The notes beneath the pieces were generated by a model. The model searched no databases, was not told the origin of the DNA, and was given only the letters and a program-made list of their open reading frames with translations. Positions 1 through 6,405 of a stretch of DNA of 9,660 nucleotides are shown here, in pieces. The stretch is from Bacteroidales bacterium UBA2287 (GTDB lineage: Bacteria > Bacteroidota > Bacteroidia > Bacteroidales > Tenuifilaceae). Every line of letters starts with the position of its first letter. Positions within the stretch are counted from its first letter, which is position 1. A program made the position numbers and the translations under genes. The DNA lies in NCBI GenBank assembly GCA_002345675.1, contig DDWL01000026.1, forward strand, positions 160,345 to 170,004, read 5' to 3'.

Positions 1-215
1 CAACAGCCCAAGTTGCCAACTGGAATCTGGCACATAGCTGGGGAAACCACGCCACCGAGGGTTACCTTAAAACCTACACCGAAACCGACCCAACCGTAGC
101 TGCTCATCTAAAAAGTATTACAACAGCCCAAGTAGCCAATTGGAACTTAGCACATAGCTGGGGAAACCACGCCACCGAGGGTTACCTTAAAACCTACACC
201 GAAATCGACCCAACC
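1..215 (+). repeat. 120-bp in-frame tandem repeat inside the tail-fibre gene
   Basis: Bases 1-95 align with 121-215 at an exact 120-bp (40-codon) period. I count six differences. Five are synonymous (positions 14, 20, 26, 27 and 29 of the first copy) and one, at 85, changes Thr to Ile. A degenerate third unit begins at 240 (ISQSDINNWN against ITTAQVANWN), 41 codons after the matching Ile codon at 117. More copies may lie upstream of the window. The repeats encode the shaft of the fibre. Confidence 0.9.
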
Positions 216-944
216 TATAGTTCGTCGGCAGCAGCAACAATTTCGCAGAGCGATATTAACAACTGGAATAGCAGCACAGGCGTTTCGACACCAGCAGGTA
301 TTATTACCATGTTTACAGGAGCAACTGCCCCTCCCGGCTACTTAATTTGCGATGGAGCCGCTGTTAGCCGCACCACTTACGCAGCCCTTTTTGCAGTAAT
401 TGGCACTACCTATGGCGTTGGAAACGGCAGCACAACCTTTAACCTTCCAAATTTTCAGAGCAGAGTTCCCGTTGGGAAGTCGACCGAAACCGAATTTAAC
501 ACTCTTGGTAAAACTGGAGGTGCAAAAACGCACACGCTTACATCAGGCGAAATGCCCGGTCACACACATACAGGAACAAGTAGTAGTGTAGGCGCACATA
601 CTCACGGCGGCGTTTCGGGCAGTAGTGGAGGGCATAACCATACTGGCACAACTGGTTCCGACGGGAACCATTCGCACACCTACCCTGGGTATAGTATTGT
701 ATATCAAAGCGTTTCAACAGGCACAAGTTCGGCAAGCAAAGTTTCAACCGGGGGTACAACATCAACAAGCATTACTGGGGCTCATACACACTCCTATACA
801 ACCAACACAGTAAGTGCTCACACGCATTCTATTTCATCCGATGGAAATCATACTCATGCTATAACTATCGACAATACTGGTGGCGGTAATGCTCACAACA
901 ACCTTCAACCATACATAACTGTAAACTACATTATTAAGCATTAA
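1..944 (+). CDS. tail-fibre-like protein with phage tail collar domain, 5' partial
   Basis: The reading frame is open to the left edge (first full codon at base 3) and ends at TAA 942-944, giving 313 visible residues; the real start lies outside the window. The first ~95 residues carry repeats with the core NWNLAHSWGNHATEGYL, a type common in fibrous tail-fibre-like proteins. From about base 297 comes a tail collar domain (PF07484 type): GATAPPGYLICDG, then FNLPNFQSRVPVGKS. The last ~130 residues are rich in Gly, Ser, Thr and His, with seven His-X-His motifs, and end in HNNLQPYITVNYIIKH, the usual end of collar proteins. Proteins of this type form trimeric adhesive fibres on phage tails, related injection particles or bacterial surfaces. 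No other structural phage gene is visible, so phage, tailocin or cell-surface origin cannot be decided. The domain call is firm, the role is inferred. Confidence 0.88.
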   Translation, partial: TAQVANWNLAHSWGNHATEGYLKTYTETDPTVAAHLKSITTAQVANWNLAHSWGNHATEGYLKTYTEIDPTYSSSAAATISQSDINNWNSSTGVSTPAGIITMFTGATAPPGYLICDGAAVSRTTYAALFAVIGTTYGVGNGSTTFNLPNFQSRVPVGKSTETEFNTLGKTGGAKTHTLTSGEMPGHTHTGTSSSVGAHTHGGVSGSSGGHNHTGTTGSDGNHSHTYPGYSIVYQSVSTGTSSASKVSTGGTTSTSITGAHTHSYTTNTVSAHTHSISSDGNHTHAITIDNTGGGNAHNNLQPYITVNYIIKH

Positions 945-1062
945 AATGCTGTTAGCTTTTAAATTATTTTTCTAATCAACTATTTAAGTAATCAACAAAA
1001 ATCACAGTAGCTTTAATGCTTTACTTAATAGGCTACAGCAAATTTCTTGTGTAAAACATTCT

Positions 1063-1096
1063 AAAACCGAACGGAAATGGCTTCGTTCGGTTTTTT
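1063..1096 (+). terminator. intrinsic terminator of the tail-fibre gene
   Basis: AAAACCGAACG (1063-1073) pairs perfectly with CGTTCGGTTTT (1084-1094), extendable inward by a G-U and an A-U pair to leave a 6-base loop. The 3' arm runs into six T (1091-1096). It lies 119 bp after the stop at 944, with no gene between, so it most likely ends that transcript. The first ATG of the following long frame (1077) sits in the hairpin loop, which argues against it as a start codon. Confidence 0.88.
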
Positions 1097-1125
1097 ATCG
1101 ATAATTCGAAAAATAAAGTTATTAT

Positions 1126-1141
1126 TATGGTCTAAACCATA
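1126..1141. promoter_or_regulatory. short inverted repeat upstream of the sensor kinase
   Basis: TATGGT (1126-1131) and ACCATA (1136-1141) form 6-bp inverted arms around CTAA. The site lies after the terminator and 13 bp before the preferred kinase start at 1155. It could be an operator or a leader hairpin over the start region, but an element of this size in AT-rich DNA could arise by chance. I found no convincing TAnnTTTG promoter box in 1097-1154. Confidence 0.25.
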
Positions 1142-1154
1142 TACACTGAACACA

Positions 1155-3218
1155 ATGCAAAAATTGAAATCTCGAGGCTTTAGGAATATATTCATGATAA
1201 ACGTTTTGTTAACGCTCTCTTTTTTTCCAACTTATGCTACTTACATATCGAAAATTGACAGCCTAAAATTAGCCTTACAAACCTGCCACGACACAGCATG
1301 GTTTAAAACGTGCTGCCTGCTTGCCGATGAGTTATACTACGAAAGGGATTTTACCCAAGCAGCCGAATACTACCAGCTTTCTGTCGAATCGGAAAAGAAA
1401 AGCCGAAAACCCTCAAACGCTCAAATTACTAAAGCCTTTAGCGATGCTGGGTTCTGCTATTTTGAAATGGGACAGTACTATAAATCCATTGAGAAATACA
1501 ACACTGCTCTTCAATTTGCTACAACTGTAAAAGATTCCTTAGCATTTTCAGATATTTATGTAAACTTGGGGAATTCATGGTTTTACCTTGGAAACTACAA
1601 CGAGAGCATACGCAACTACCAAAAGGCATTGAGTATTGATAAAGCACTAAATAATGCTAGCAACGTTGGTATTAACCTTAGCAACCTGGGTAAGGTATTC
1701 GAAGCATGGAAGGAGTCCGAAAAAGCTATTGAATTCTACCGACAAGCATTAGAGATTAGCCAGGAACTTAACGATTCGAGCAGCATGGCCATTAGGTTAA
1801 GCAACATTGGCACCTCGTTTATGAGCCTTAATCAGTACGACTCATCGCTTAAATACCTAAAACGCGCATACAAAATCGATTCGCTTCAAAATAGAAAACC
1901 TCGGTTAGCTGCACGGCTCGATTTAATTGGGCTGGTCTTCCAGCGGCAGGGTAAATACAAACTTGCCGAAACCTATTTTAGCAATGCAATTGCCATTGCT
2001 TCTACCTTAAAAAATCCCACTTCCGAAACTATTATTCAATGTAATTTGGCCAAAAATCACATTTTAACTGGAAACTTTGCCATTGCCGAGAATTTAATTC
2101 AAAAGAGCCTTAGAAACTCAATAAAATTAGGCTTAGTACGAACCACAATGAACAACTACCAGCTGCTAACCGAACTCTATAAAAAAACTGGTTATTTCGA
2201 GAAATCGCTACGCAGCTTCGAGCGATACACTCTCCTTAAAGATTCGATATTCACTACCGAAAGTCAACGAAATATAAGCGAATTTCAAGTGCTTTACGAA
2301 ACCGAAAAGAAAGAAAAGGAGATTGCATACTTAAACCAGCAGCGCGAAATTCAGGAAATTCAAATTAGTAATGCCCGGCAAGAGCGTCGCTTTTACATAC
2401 TTATTACCGTTGCATTTTTTATTCTTGCCGCTATGCTGTTGCTGCTTTACGTAAACCGAAAACGTGCAGGAAAAATACTCGAACAAAAAAACGATGAACT
2501 CAATACCCTAAACTCCACAAAGGATAGGTTTATATCGATTCTTGCCCACGACCTAAAGAACCCGTTCTCGGCATTTTACAACATAACAACTTCGCTAAAC
2601 GAAGGATTTGATGTAATTGCCGACAAAGATAAAAAGCACTACATAAATGAGCTGAGCCAATCGGCAGGTCGCATGAACAATTTGCTTAAGAACATGCTGG
2701 AATGGGCCTGCATTCAGCAAAACCCATCGTTTTCTAGTCCCGAAATTTTAAACTTAAACCAAGTAGTAAAAGATGTAGTACAAAATATTGAAGCGTTTGC
2801 TAAGGAACGCAAGCAAGTTATTGAAGTTAGCATTCCTGCTCAGGTAACCATTTTAGCCAACAAACCAGCCATTACCAGCATACTAAACAACCTAATAACC
2901 AACGCCATTAAGTTTTCGCACACAGGCGAAACAATTTCTGTTTGCGCTATTACAAACGAAAAACTTGCTCATATTAGCATTGTCGATAAGGGAATTGGGC
3001 TTACGCCCAACGATGTTTCAAAACTATTCCGAATCGATACCGATGCTCGCACCATAGGCAGCAGCGAAGAAAAGGGAACTGGACTAGGGCTTATAATTTG
3101 CAAAGAACTTGTAAATAAAATGAATGGTAATATATTTGTTGAGAGCAAACCCGAAAATGGCTCAACTTTTACCTTTACCATTCCGTTGGCAAACAGCCAA
3201 GTGACTTTAAAAAAATAG
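1155..3218 (+). CDS. TPR-containing membrane sensor histidine kinase
   Basis: This is a 687-residue hybrid of periplasmic TPR sensor and HisKA kinase. An N-terminal signal sequence (MQKLKSRGFRNIF, then a hydrophobic stretch) precedes about eight TPR units at residues 57-363, five of them at an exact 40-residue spacing. A charged coiled coil (~368-411) leads to one membrane helix (~413-433), a second short coiled coil, the HisKA H-box LAHDLKNPF with phospho-acceptor His465, and an HATPase_c domain: N-box NNLITNAIKFS (Asn583), G1 box DKGIGL (Asp611), G2 box GTGLGL (from Gly641). All catalytic motifs look intact. It should autophosphorylate and pass phosphate to the regulator starting 1 bp after its stop. 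The TPR region probably senses a protein partner or envelope signal; the ligand is unknown. The frame opens at 1077, but that ATG lies in a terminator loop; 1155 gives a proper signal peptide, and Met at 1194 is a weaker alternative. Confidence 0.93.
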   Translation: MQKLKSRGFRNIFMINVLLTLSFFPTYATYISKIDSLKLALQTCHDTAWFKTCCLLADELYYERDFTQAAEYYQLSVESEKKSRKPSNAQITKAFSDAGFCYFEMGQYYKSIEKYNTALQFATTVKDSLAFSDIYVNLGNSWFYLGNYNESIRNYQKALSIDKALNNASNVGINLSNLGKVFEAWKESEKAIEFYRQALEISQELNDSSSMAIRLSNIGTSFMSLNQYDSSLKYLKRAYKIDSLQNRKPRLAARLDLIGLVFQRQGKYKLAETYFSNAIAIASTLKNPTSETIIQCNLAKNHILTGNFAIAENLIQKSLRNSIKLGLVRTTMNNYQLLTELYKKTGYFEKSLRSFERYTLLKDSIFTTESQRNISEFQVLYETEKKEKEIAYLNQQREIQEIQISNARQERRFYILITVAFFILAAMLLLLYVNRKRAGKILEQKNDELNTLNSTKDRFISILAHDLKNPFSAFYNITTSLNEGFDVIADKDKKHYINELSQSAGRMNNLLKNMLEWACIQQNPSFSSPEILNLNQVVKDVVQNIEAFAKERKQVIEVSIPAQVTILANKPAITSILNNLITNAIKFSHTGETISVCAITNEKLAHISIVDKGIGLTPNDVSKLFRIDTDARTIGSSEEKGTGLGLIICKELVNKMNGNIFVESKPENGSTFTFTIPLANSQVTLKK

Positions 3219-3219
3219 T

Positions 3220-3873
3220 ATGGAAACCATTAAAGTAGCCATAGTCGACGACCACCAAATTGTTCGTGATGGAATAAAAGCAATGCTTTTACTTAGTAAA
3301 AACATTAAAGTTATTGGCGAAGCTGCCGATTACCTTGGGCTTACAAAGGTTTTGGAGAAGGAAATACCCGAAATTCTCGTTCTCGACATTTCCATGCCTG
3401 GCAAATCGGGAATTGAAATAACCCGCGAGCTTTCCGAAAGTCACCCATCAATAAAAATTTTAATTCTTTCGGCTAATACCGACGAGGACAGCATAATTGA
3501 AGCCATTAAAGCTGGCGCCAAAGGTTTTCTCCCAAAGGATACCCCTCGCGACGAGTTTTTTGAAGCCATTAATCTTGTACACAGCAACGAGGGCTACTTT
3601 GGCGAAAAATTATCGAAAATAATTTACAAAAGCTACATTCAGCATGTTAAAACGGGTAAAAACACAAATGTTGAACCAAGCATTTCCGAAAGGGAAACAG
3701 AAATAATAAATCTGCTAGCCGATGGCCTAAGCTGTAAAGAAATTGCCGACACGCTTTTTATTAGCCCTCGCACTGTAGAGTCGCACAAGGCAAATATTCT
3801 CGAAAAACTTAACCTTAAAAACAATATTGAACTGGTTAAGTACGCCATTAAGCAGGGAATAGTAAAACTCTAA
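3220..3873 (+). CDS. NarL/FixJ-family response regulator with LuxR-type HTH
   Basis: The 217-residue protein has a receiver domain (~1-122) with acidic pocket Asp10/Asp11, phospho-acceptor Asp56 in VLDISMPG, switch Ser84 and Lys106 in LPKD. A LuxR-type HTH follows at ~153-217, starting with SERETEIINLLADGLSCKEI and continuing with SPRTVESHKANILEKL. Length and layout are standard for the family. One base separates the kinase stop from this ATG, so the two are certainly co-transcribed and probably translationally coupled. It should be phosphorylated by the upstream kinase and bind DNA as a dimer; its targets are unknown, though the inverted repeat at 1126-1141 could be checked for autoregulation. 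All key residues are present. Confidence 0.95.
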   Translation: METIKVAIVDDHQIVRDGIKAMLLLSKNIKVIGEAADYLGLTKVLEKEIPEILVLDISMPGKSGIEITRELSESHPSIKILILSANTDEDSIIEAIKAGAKGFLPKDTPRDEFFEAINLVHSNEGYFGEKLSKIIYKSYIQHVKTGKNTNVEPSISERETEIINLLADGLSCKEIADTLFISPRTVESHKANILEKLNLKNNIELVKYAIKQGIVKL

Positions 3874-3904
3874 AAACGCCTAATCAGGTCAACGTTATTT
3901 AGGC
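3872..3904 (-). terminator. possible terminator for the mscS-type gene
   Basis: Read on the minus strand, GCCTAA (3904-3899) pairs with TTAGGC (3883-3878) around a 15-base loop, followed by G and five T (3876-3872). It sits just downstream of the - strand channel gene. The stem is only 6 bp, so efficiency would be modest. On the + strand the same hairpin lacks a T tract, so it is a poor terminator for the response regulator. Confidence 0.4.
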
Positions 3905-3911
3905 ATTGACA

Positions 3912-3939
3912 GACTGAAGACTGAAGACTGCGGACTGAA
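3912..3939. repeat. four tandem copies of a 7-bp unit
   Basis: GACTGAA is repeated at 3912, 3919, 3926 (as GACTGCG) and 3933 without gaps. It fills most of the space between the converging response regulator and channel genes and encodes nothing that I can see. It may be a simple slippage-prone repeat or one member of a dispersed intergenic family. Confidence 0.85.
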
Positions 3940-3945
3940 GGCTTC

Positions 3946-4812
3946 CTACTGATTCGACTTAATATGCACATCCCTTTGTGGAAAAGGAATCTCCACGTCA
4001 TTATCTTTAAACTTTTTAAAAATCGAAAATAATAGTTTGCTCCTAATTACCCTTGGCAAGTCGCTGTGAGTACTGGTATAAAACCTTAAGAAAAAATCTA
4101 AACTGCTATCGCCAAAACCTTCGAAAAGCACATCGGGCGCAGGGTCTTTTAGTACACCTGGTTCTTCATCGGCAACTTCGAGCAGTAATTTTTTAACTTT
4201 TTCAGGGTCCTCTTTGTAGGCAACGCCTACTGGAATTTTAAAGCGAACACTGGTGTCGTTGTAGCTCCAGTTTATTACCGTGTCGGAAATAAACTTCGAA
4301 TTTGGAACAATAATTACAATATTGTCGTTGGTAAGAACGGTTGTGCTTCGGGCCATAATTCCAATAACATTTCCCGAAACGCTTATTTCGGGAAGTTCAA
4401 CCCTGTCGCCAATTTTAATGGGGCGCTCTAAAAGAATAATAATGCCACTTATAAAGTTATTTGTAATATTCTGAAGGCCAAAACCGATACCTACTCCAAG
4501 TGCTCCAGCTAAAATTGACAATGCGCTTAAATCGACCCCAGCAGTTTGAACAATAATAACTAATCCTATAAAAACAATGAGGTATCGAATAACTATGCCA
4601 ATTGAATGCGCAGCATTTTTATGGGTTCCAAATCGAACTAGCATCTTTTCAACAACAAACCTTACAAAAAATTTCGAAAGCACAAAAACCAGCCAAACGC
4701 CTAAAATGGTGTAAAATAGTTTTCCAAAGGTAAAATTCGATTTTCCTTGAGTGAATAAAGGAAAATTTATTAGTTCCCCTATTTGATTAAAAATGTATTT
4801 AATGTCGTCCAT
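3946..4812 (-). CDS. small-conductance mechanosensitive channel, MscS family
   Basis: A 288-residue inner-membrane channel of the short MscS type, close to the 286 residues of E. coli MscS. Hydrophobic segments lie at ~31-51 and ~71-90, followed by the Gly/Ala-rich pore helix TM3 at ~96-128 (LAGALGVGIGFGLQNITNNF) and the family motif ERPIKIGD. The cytoplasmic beta domain follows, with VPNS at 169-172, then the alpha/beta vestibule ending in EIPFPQRDVHI. The family opens when membrane tension rises during hypo-osmotic shock and releases small solutes. The start ATG at 4812-4810 gives a complete N-terminus. It converges on the response regulator and diverges from the lipoprotein pair. Family assignment is firm; ion preference cannot be told. 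Confidence 0.96.
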   Translation of the reverse strand: MDDIKYIFNQIGELINFPLFTQGKSNFTFGKLFYTILGVWLVFVLSKFFVRFVVEKMLVRFGTHKNAAHSIGIVIRYLIVFIGLVIIVQTAGVDLSALSILAGALGVGIGFGLQNITNNFISGIIILLERPIKIGDRVELPEISVSGNVIGIMARSTTVLTNDNIVIIVPNSKFISDTVINWSYNDTSVRFKIPVGVAYKEDPEKVKKLLLEVADEEPGVLKDPAPDVLFEGFGDSSLDFFLRFYTSTHSDLPRVIRSKLLFSIFKKFKDNDVEIPFPQRDVHIKSNQ

Positions 4813-4840
4813 GGATATAAATAATAAAGTGTATTGTTCG

Positions 4841-4848
4841 CAAAATTC
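4841..4848 (-). promoter_or_regulatory. possible -7 box for the mscS-type gene
   Basis: On the minus strand this reads GAATTTTG, matching the Bacteroidota -7 consensus TAnnTTTG at all defined positions except the first. It lies about 28 bp upstream of the start codon. No matching -33 TTTG was found, so this is a weak candidate. Confidence 0.3.
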
Positions 4849-4940
4849 TTGCTTCTAAAAGTAACCCTTTTTCGCTTAATACTTCAATTTCATTTACCAA
4901 AACGCAAAAAGGTTTTGTTTAAAGAAATGCGATTTTACAG

Positions 4941-4968
4941 TTTTTTTTTTACCTTGCCACTCTATTTG
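4941..4968 (+). promoter_or_regulatory. possible promoter of the lipoprotein pair, with a T10 tract
   Basis: TCTATTTG (4961-4968) differs from the Bacteroidota -7 consensus TAnnTTTG at the second position. It lies 60 bp upstream of the ATG at 5029. A run of ten T (4941-4950) occupies the stretch where the spacer and -33 element would lie. No clear -33 TTTG is present. I see no RNA gene or small gene in the rest of the 216-bp divergent gap (4813-5028). Confidence 0.3.
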
Positions 4969-5028
4969 TAACCTTAAAAAAGGCACAGAGTTTGCAAAAG
5001 GTGATTCCGAAAATTAAAAACCTAACCT

Positions 5029-6405
5029 ATGAAAAATATCTACTTTATTATTTTAGCAGTTGCGCTAATTTCCTTTGGCTGCGCATCGAAACGACATGCA
5101 AAGCAAGGCTTAAAGTTCGAAGAAGCTGGCATGTACCAGCAGGCTGCCGAATCGTTTTACCACTCGCTGATTGCCGATCCAAAAAATATCGATGCCGCTG
5201 TTGGACTAAAGAAAAACGGGCAACGTTTTCTCGACGATAAAATGCTTGCTGTACATAAAGCCTACACTACTGGCGACGACAAGGAAACCGTTTACAAATA
5301 CCTCGACGCCAAAGCATACTCCGACAAGGTTACAGCCGCTGGGGTTTCTCTTACCCTTACCGAGCGTACCGAAGGTTTTTATAAAGAAGCAAAACCACGC
5401 TACGTGGAAGCTCGATACAACGAAGCAAGACTTCTTTTAGATGAAGAGAAGTTTGGACAAGCAAATGAAATTTTTATAGAAGTAAAAAAGTTAGAACCCT
5501 CTTACCAGGATATTGATGAGCAAATTAAAATTGCGGTTTGCGAACCCATTTATCGCGAAGGTTCTCAACTTCTTTTAAATTCTTTTAATCGAAAAGCGTA
5601 CGAAAAGTTTAACTCAATTATTACTTCGTTTGGAACCTACAAAGACGCTAAAGATCTTCGCGACGAAGCGCTAAACAAAGGAATGATTACAATTGCCATA
5701 TCTCCATTAGCAAACAGCTCTTCACGAAAAGATGCTGGACAAATATTCGAAGGGAAAATTAGCAGCGCCCTTACTTCGCTTAATAACCCATTTATTCGTG
5801 TTGTCGACATTAAAAATGCCAAAACCTTTATTACCGAACAACAGAGAGCCATAAATACTAGCTCTAGAATTGAAGTTGGTAAAATGCTTGCCGCAAAGGC
5901 CATTTTAACCGGTACTGTTCTTAAGTACGAAACCCTTGAAGGAAAAACTTTACAAGAAGAAAAAAGAGGCTTTTTAAAAGAAGTTATTACGCACAAAAAC
6001 AAGGAAACTGGTGAAGAAACCTTCGAAACTCGCTACCATAAAATAACATACAAAACTGTTCGTAAAGAGAACAAGGCAAGCGTTGGATTTCGTTACCAGT
6101 TAAGCTCTTCGGAAACTAGCACTGTACTTGTTGCCGATGCAATGGAGCAAACCGCATCGGATCAAGTTCATTTTGCTGTTTTTCAAGGAAATAGCAACAA
6201 CTTGGTGCCAGGTTACTGGGAACATGCCGACAAGAATTCGCCTAAGGACAAGGTAAGCGATAGTAAAGGTGAAATTGAAAACCTTCAGCAGCTGCTTAAG
6301 GCCAAGCAAACCATAAAAACAGTTGAGGTTTTAGAGGCAGAAGTTGTTGATAGTTTCATACAAAAAGTTGCCGCTAAAATTAATTCGTATAACCCCGAAT
6401 TGTAA
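5029..6405 (+). CDS. lipoprotein with TPR-like region and CsgG-like domain
   Basis: A 458-residue secreted lipoprotein. The signal peptide ends in a relaxed lipobox LISFGC, with Cys18 as lipidation site. Residues ~24-60 resemble a TPR (GLKFEEAGMYQQAAESFYHS), and more helical repeat-like sequence continues to ~215. Residues ~218-300 look like the CsgG/LpoB fold: a first strand MITIAISPLANSS, then RVVDIKNAKTFITEQQ and GKMLAAKAILTGTVLKYE. The strand SVGFRYQLSSSETSTVL (~351) and a C-terminal helix (~437-452) complete the CsgG order. A highly charged stretch (~303-348) lies between. Nothing acidic follows Cys18, so surface export is unlikely and the inner leaflet of the outer membrane is the best guess. 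The gene overlaps the LPP20 gene by one base. Related CsgG-fold proteins form secretion pores, activate cell-wall synthases or support flagella; the role here is unknown. Confidence 0.75.
   Translation: MKNIYFIILAVALISFGCASKRHAKQGLKFEEAGMYQQAAESFYHSLIADPKNIDAAVGLKKNGQRFLDDKMLAVHKAYTTGDDKETVYKYLDAKAYSDKVTAAGVSLTLTERTEGFYKEAKPRYVEARYNEARLLLDEEKFGQANEIFIEVKKLEPSYQDIDEQIKIAVCEPIYREGSQLLLNSFNRKAYEKFNSIITSFGTYKDAKDLRDEALNKGMITIAISPLANSSSRKDAGQIFEGKISSALTSLNNPFIRVVDIKNAKTFITEQQRAINTSSRIEVGKMLAAKAILTGTVLKYETLEGKTLQEEKRGFLKEVITHKNKETGEETFETRYHKITYKTVRKENKASVGFRYQLSSSETSTVLVADAMEQTASDQVHFAVFQGNSNNLVPGYWEHADKNSPKDKVSDSKGEIENLQQLLKAKQTIKTVEVLEAEVVDSFIQKVAAKINSYNPEL

Noticed and set aside
1..215. CRISPR-like direct repeats at the left edge
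   Set aside because: The repeats are 120 bp, contiguous and in frame, with no unique spacers; they encode protein repeats.
309..944. The ATG at 309 as start of the tail-collar gene
   Set aside because: The same frame is open to the left edge and encodes the repeat shaft; the collar domain itself begins before this Met (GIITMFTGA), so it is internal.
1..944. A prophage covering the left part of the window
   Set aside because: Only one fibre-like gene is visible. No capsid, tail, integrase or attachment site is seen, and collar-domain proteins also occur outside phages.
1077..1154. The 26-residue N-terminal extension of the sensor kinase
   Set aside because: Its ATG and first codons lie in a strong terminator hairpin and it would bury the signal peptide.
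5637..6002. A 121-codon open frame antisense to the CsgG-like gene
   Set aside because: It lies wholly within a well-supported gene, shows no recognisable domain and follows from the codon usage of the other strand.
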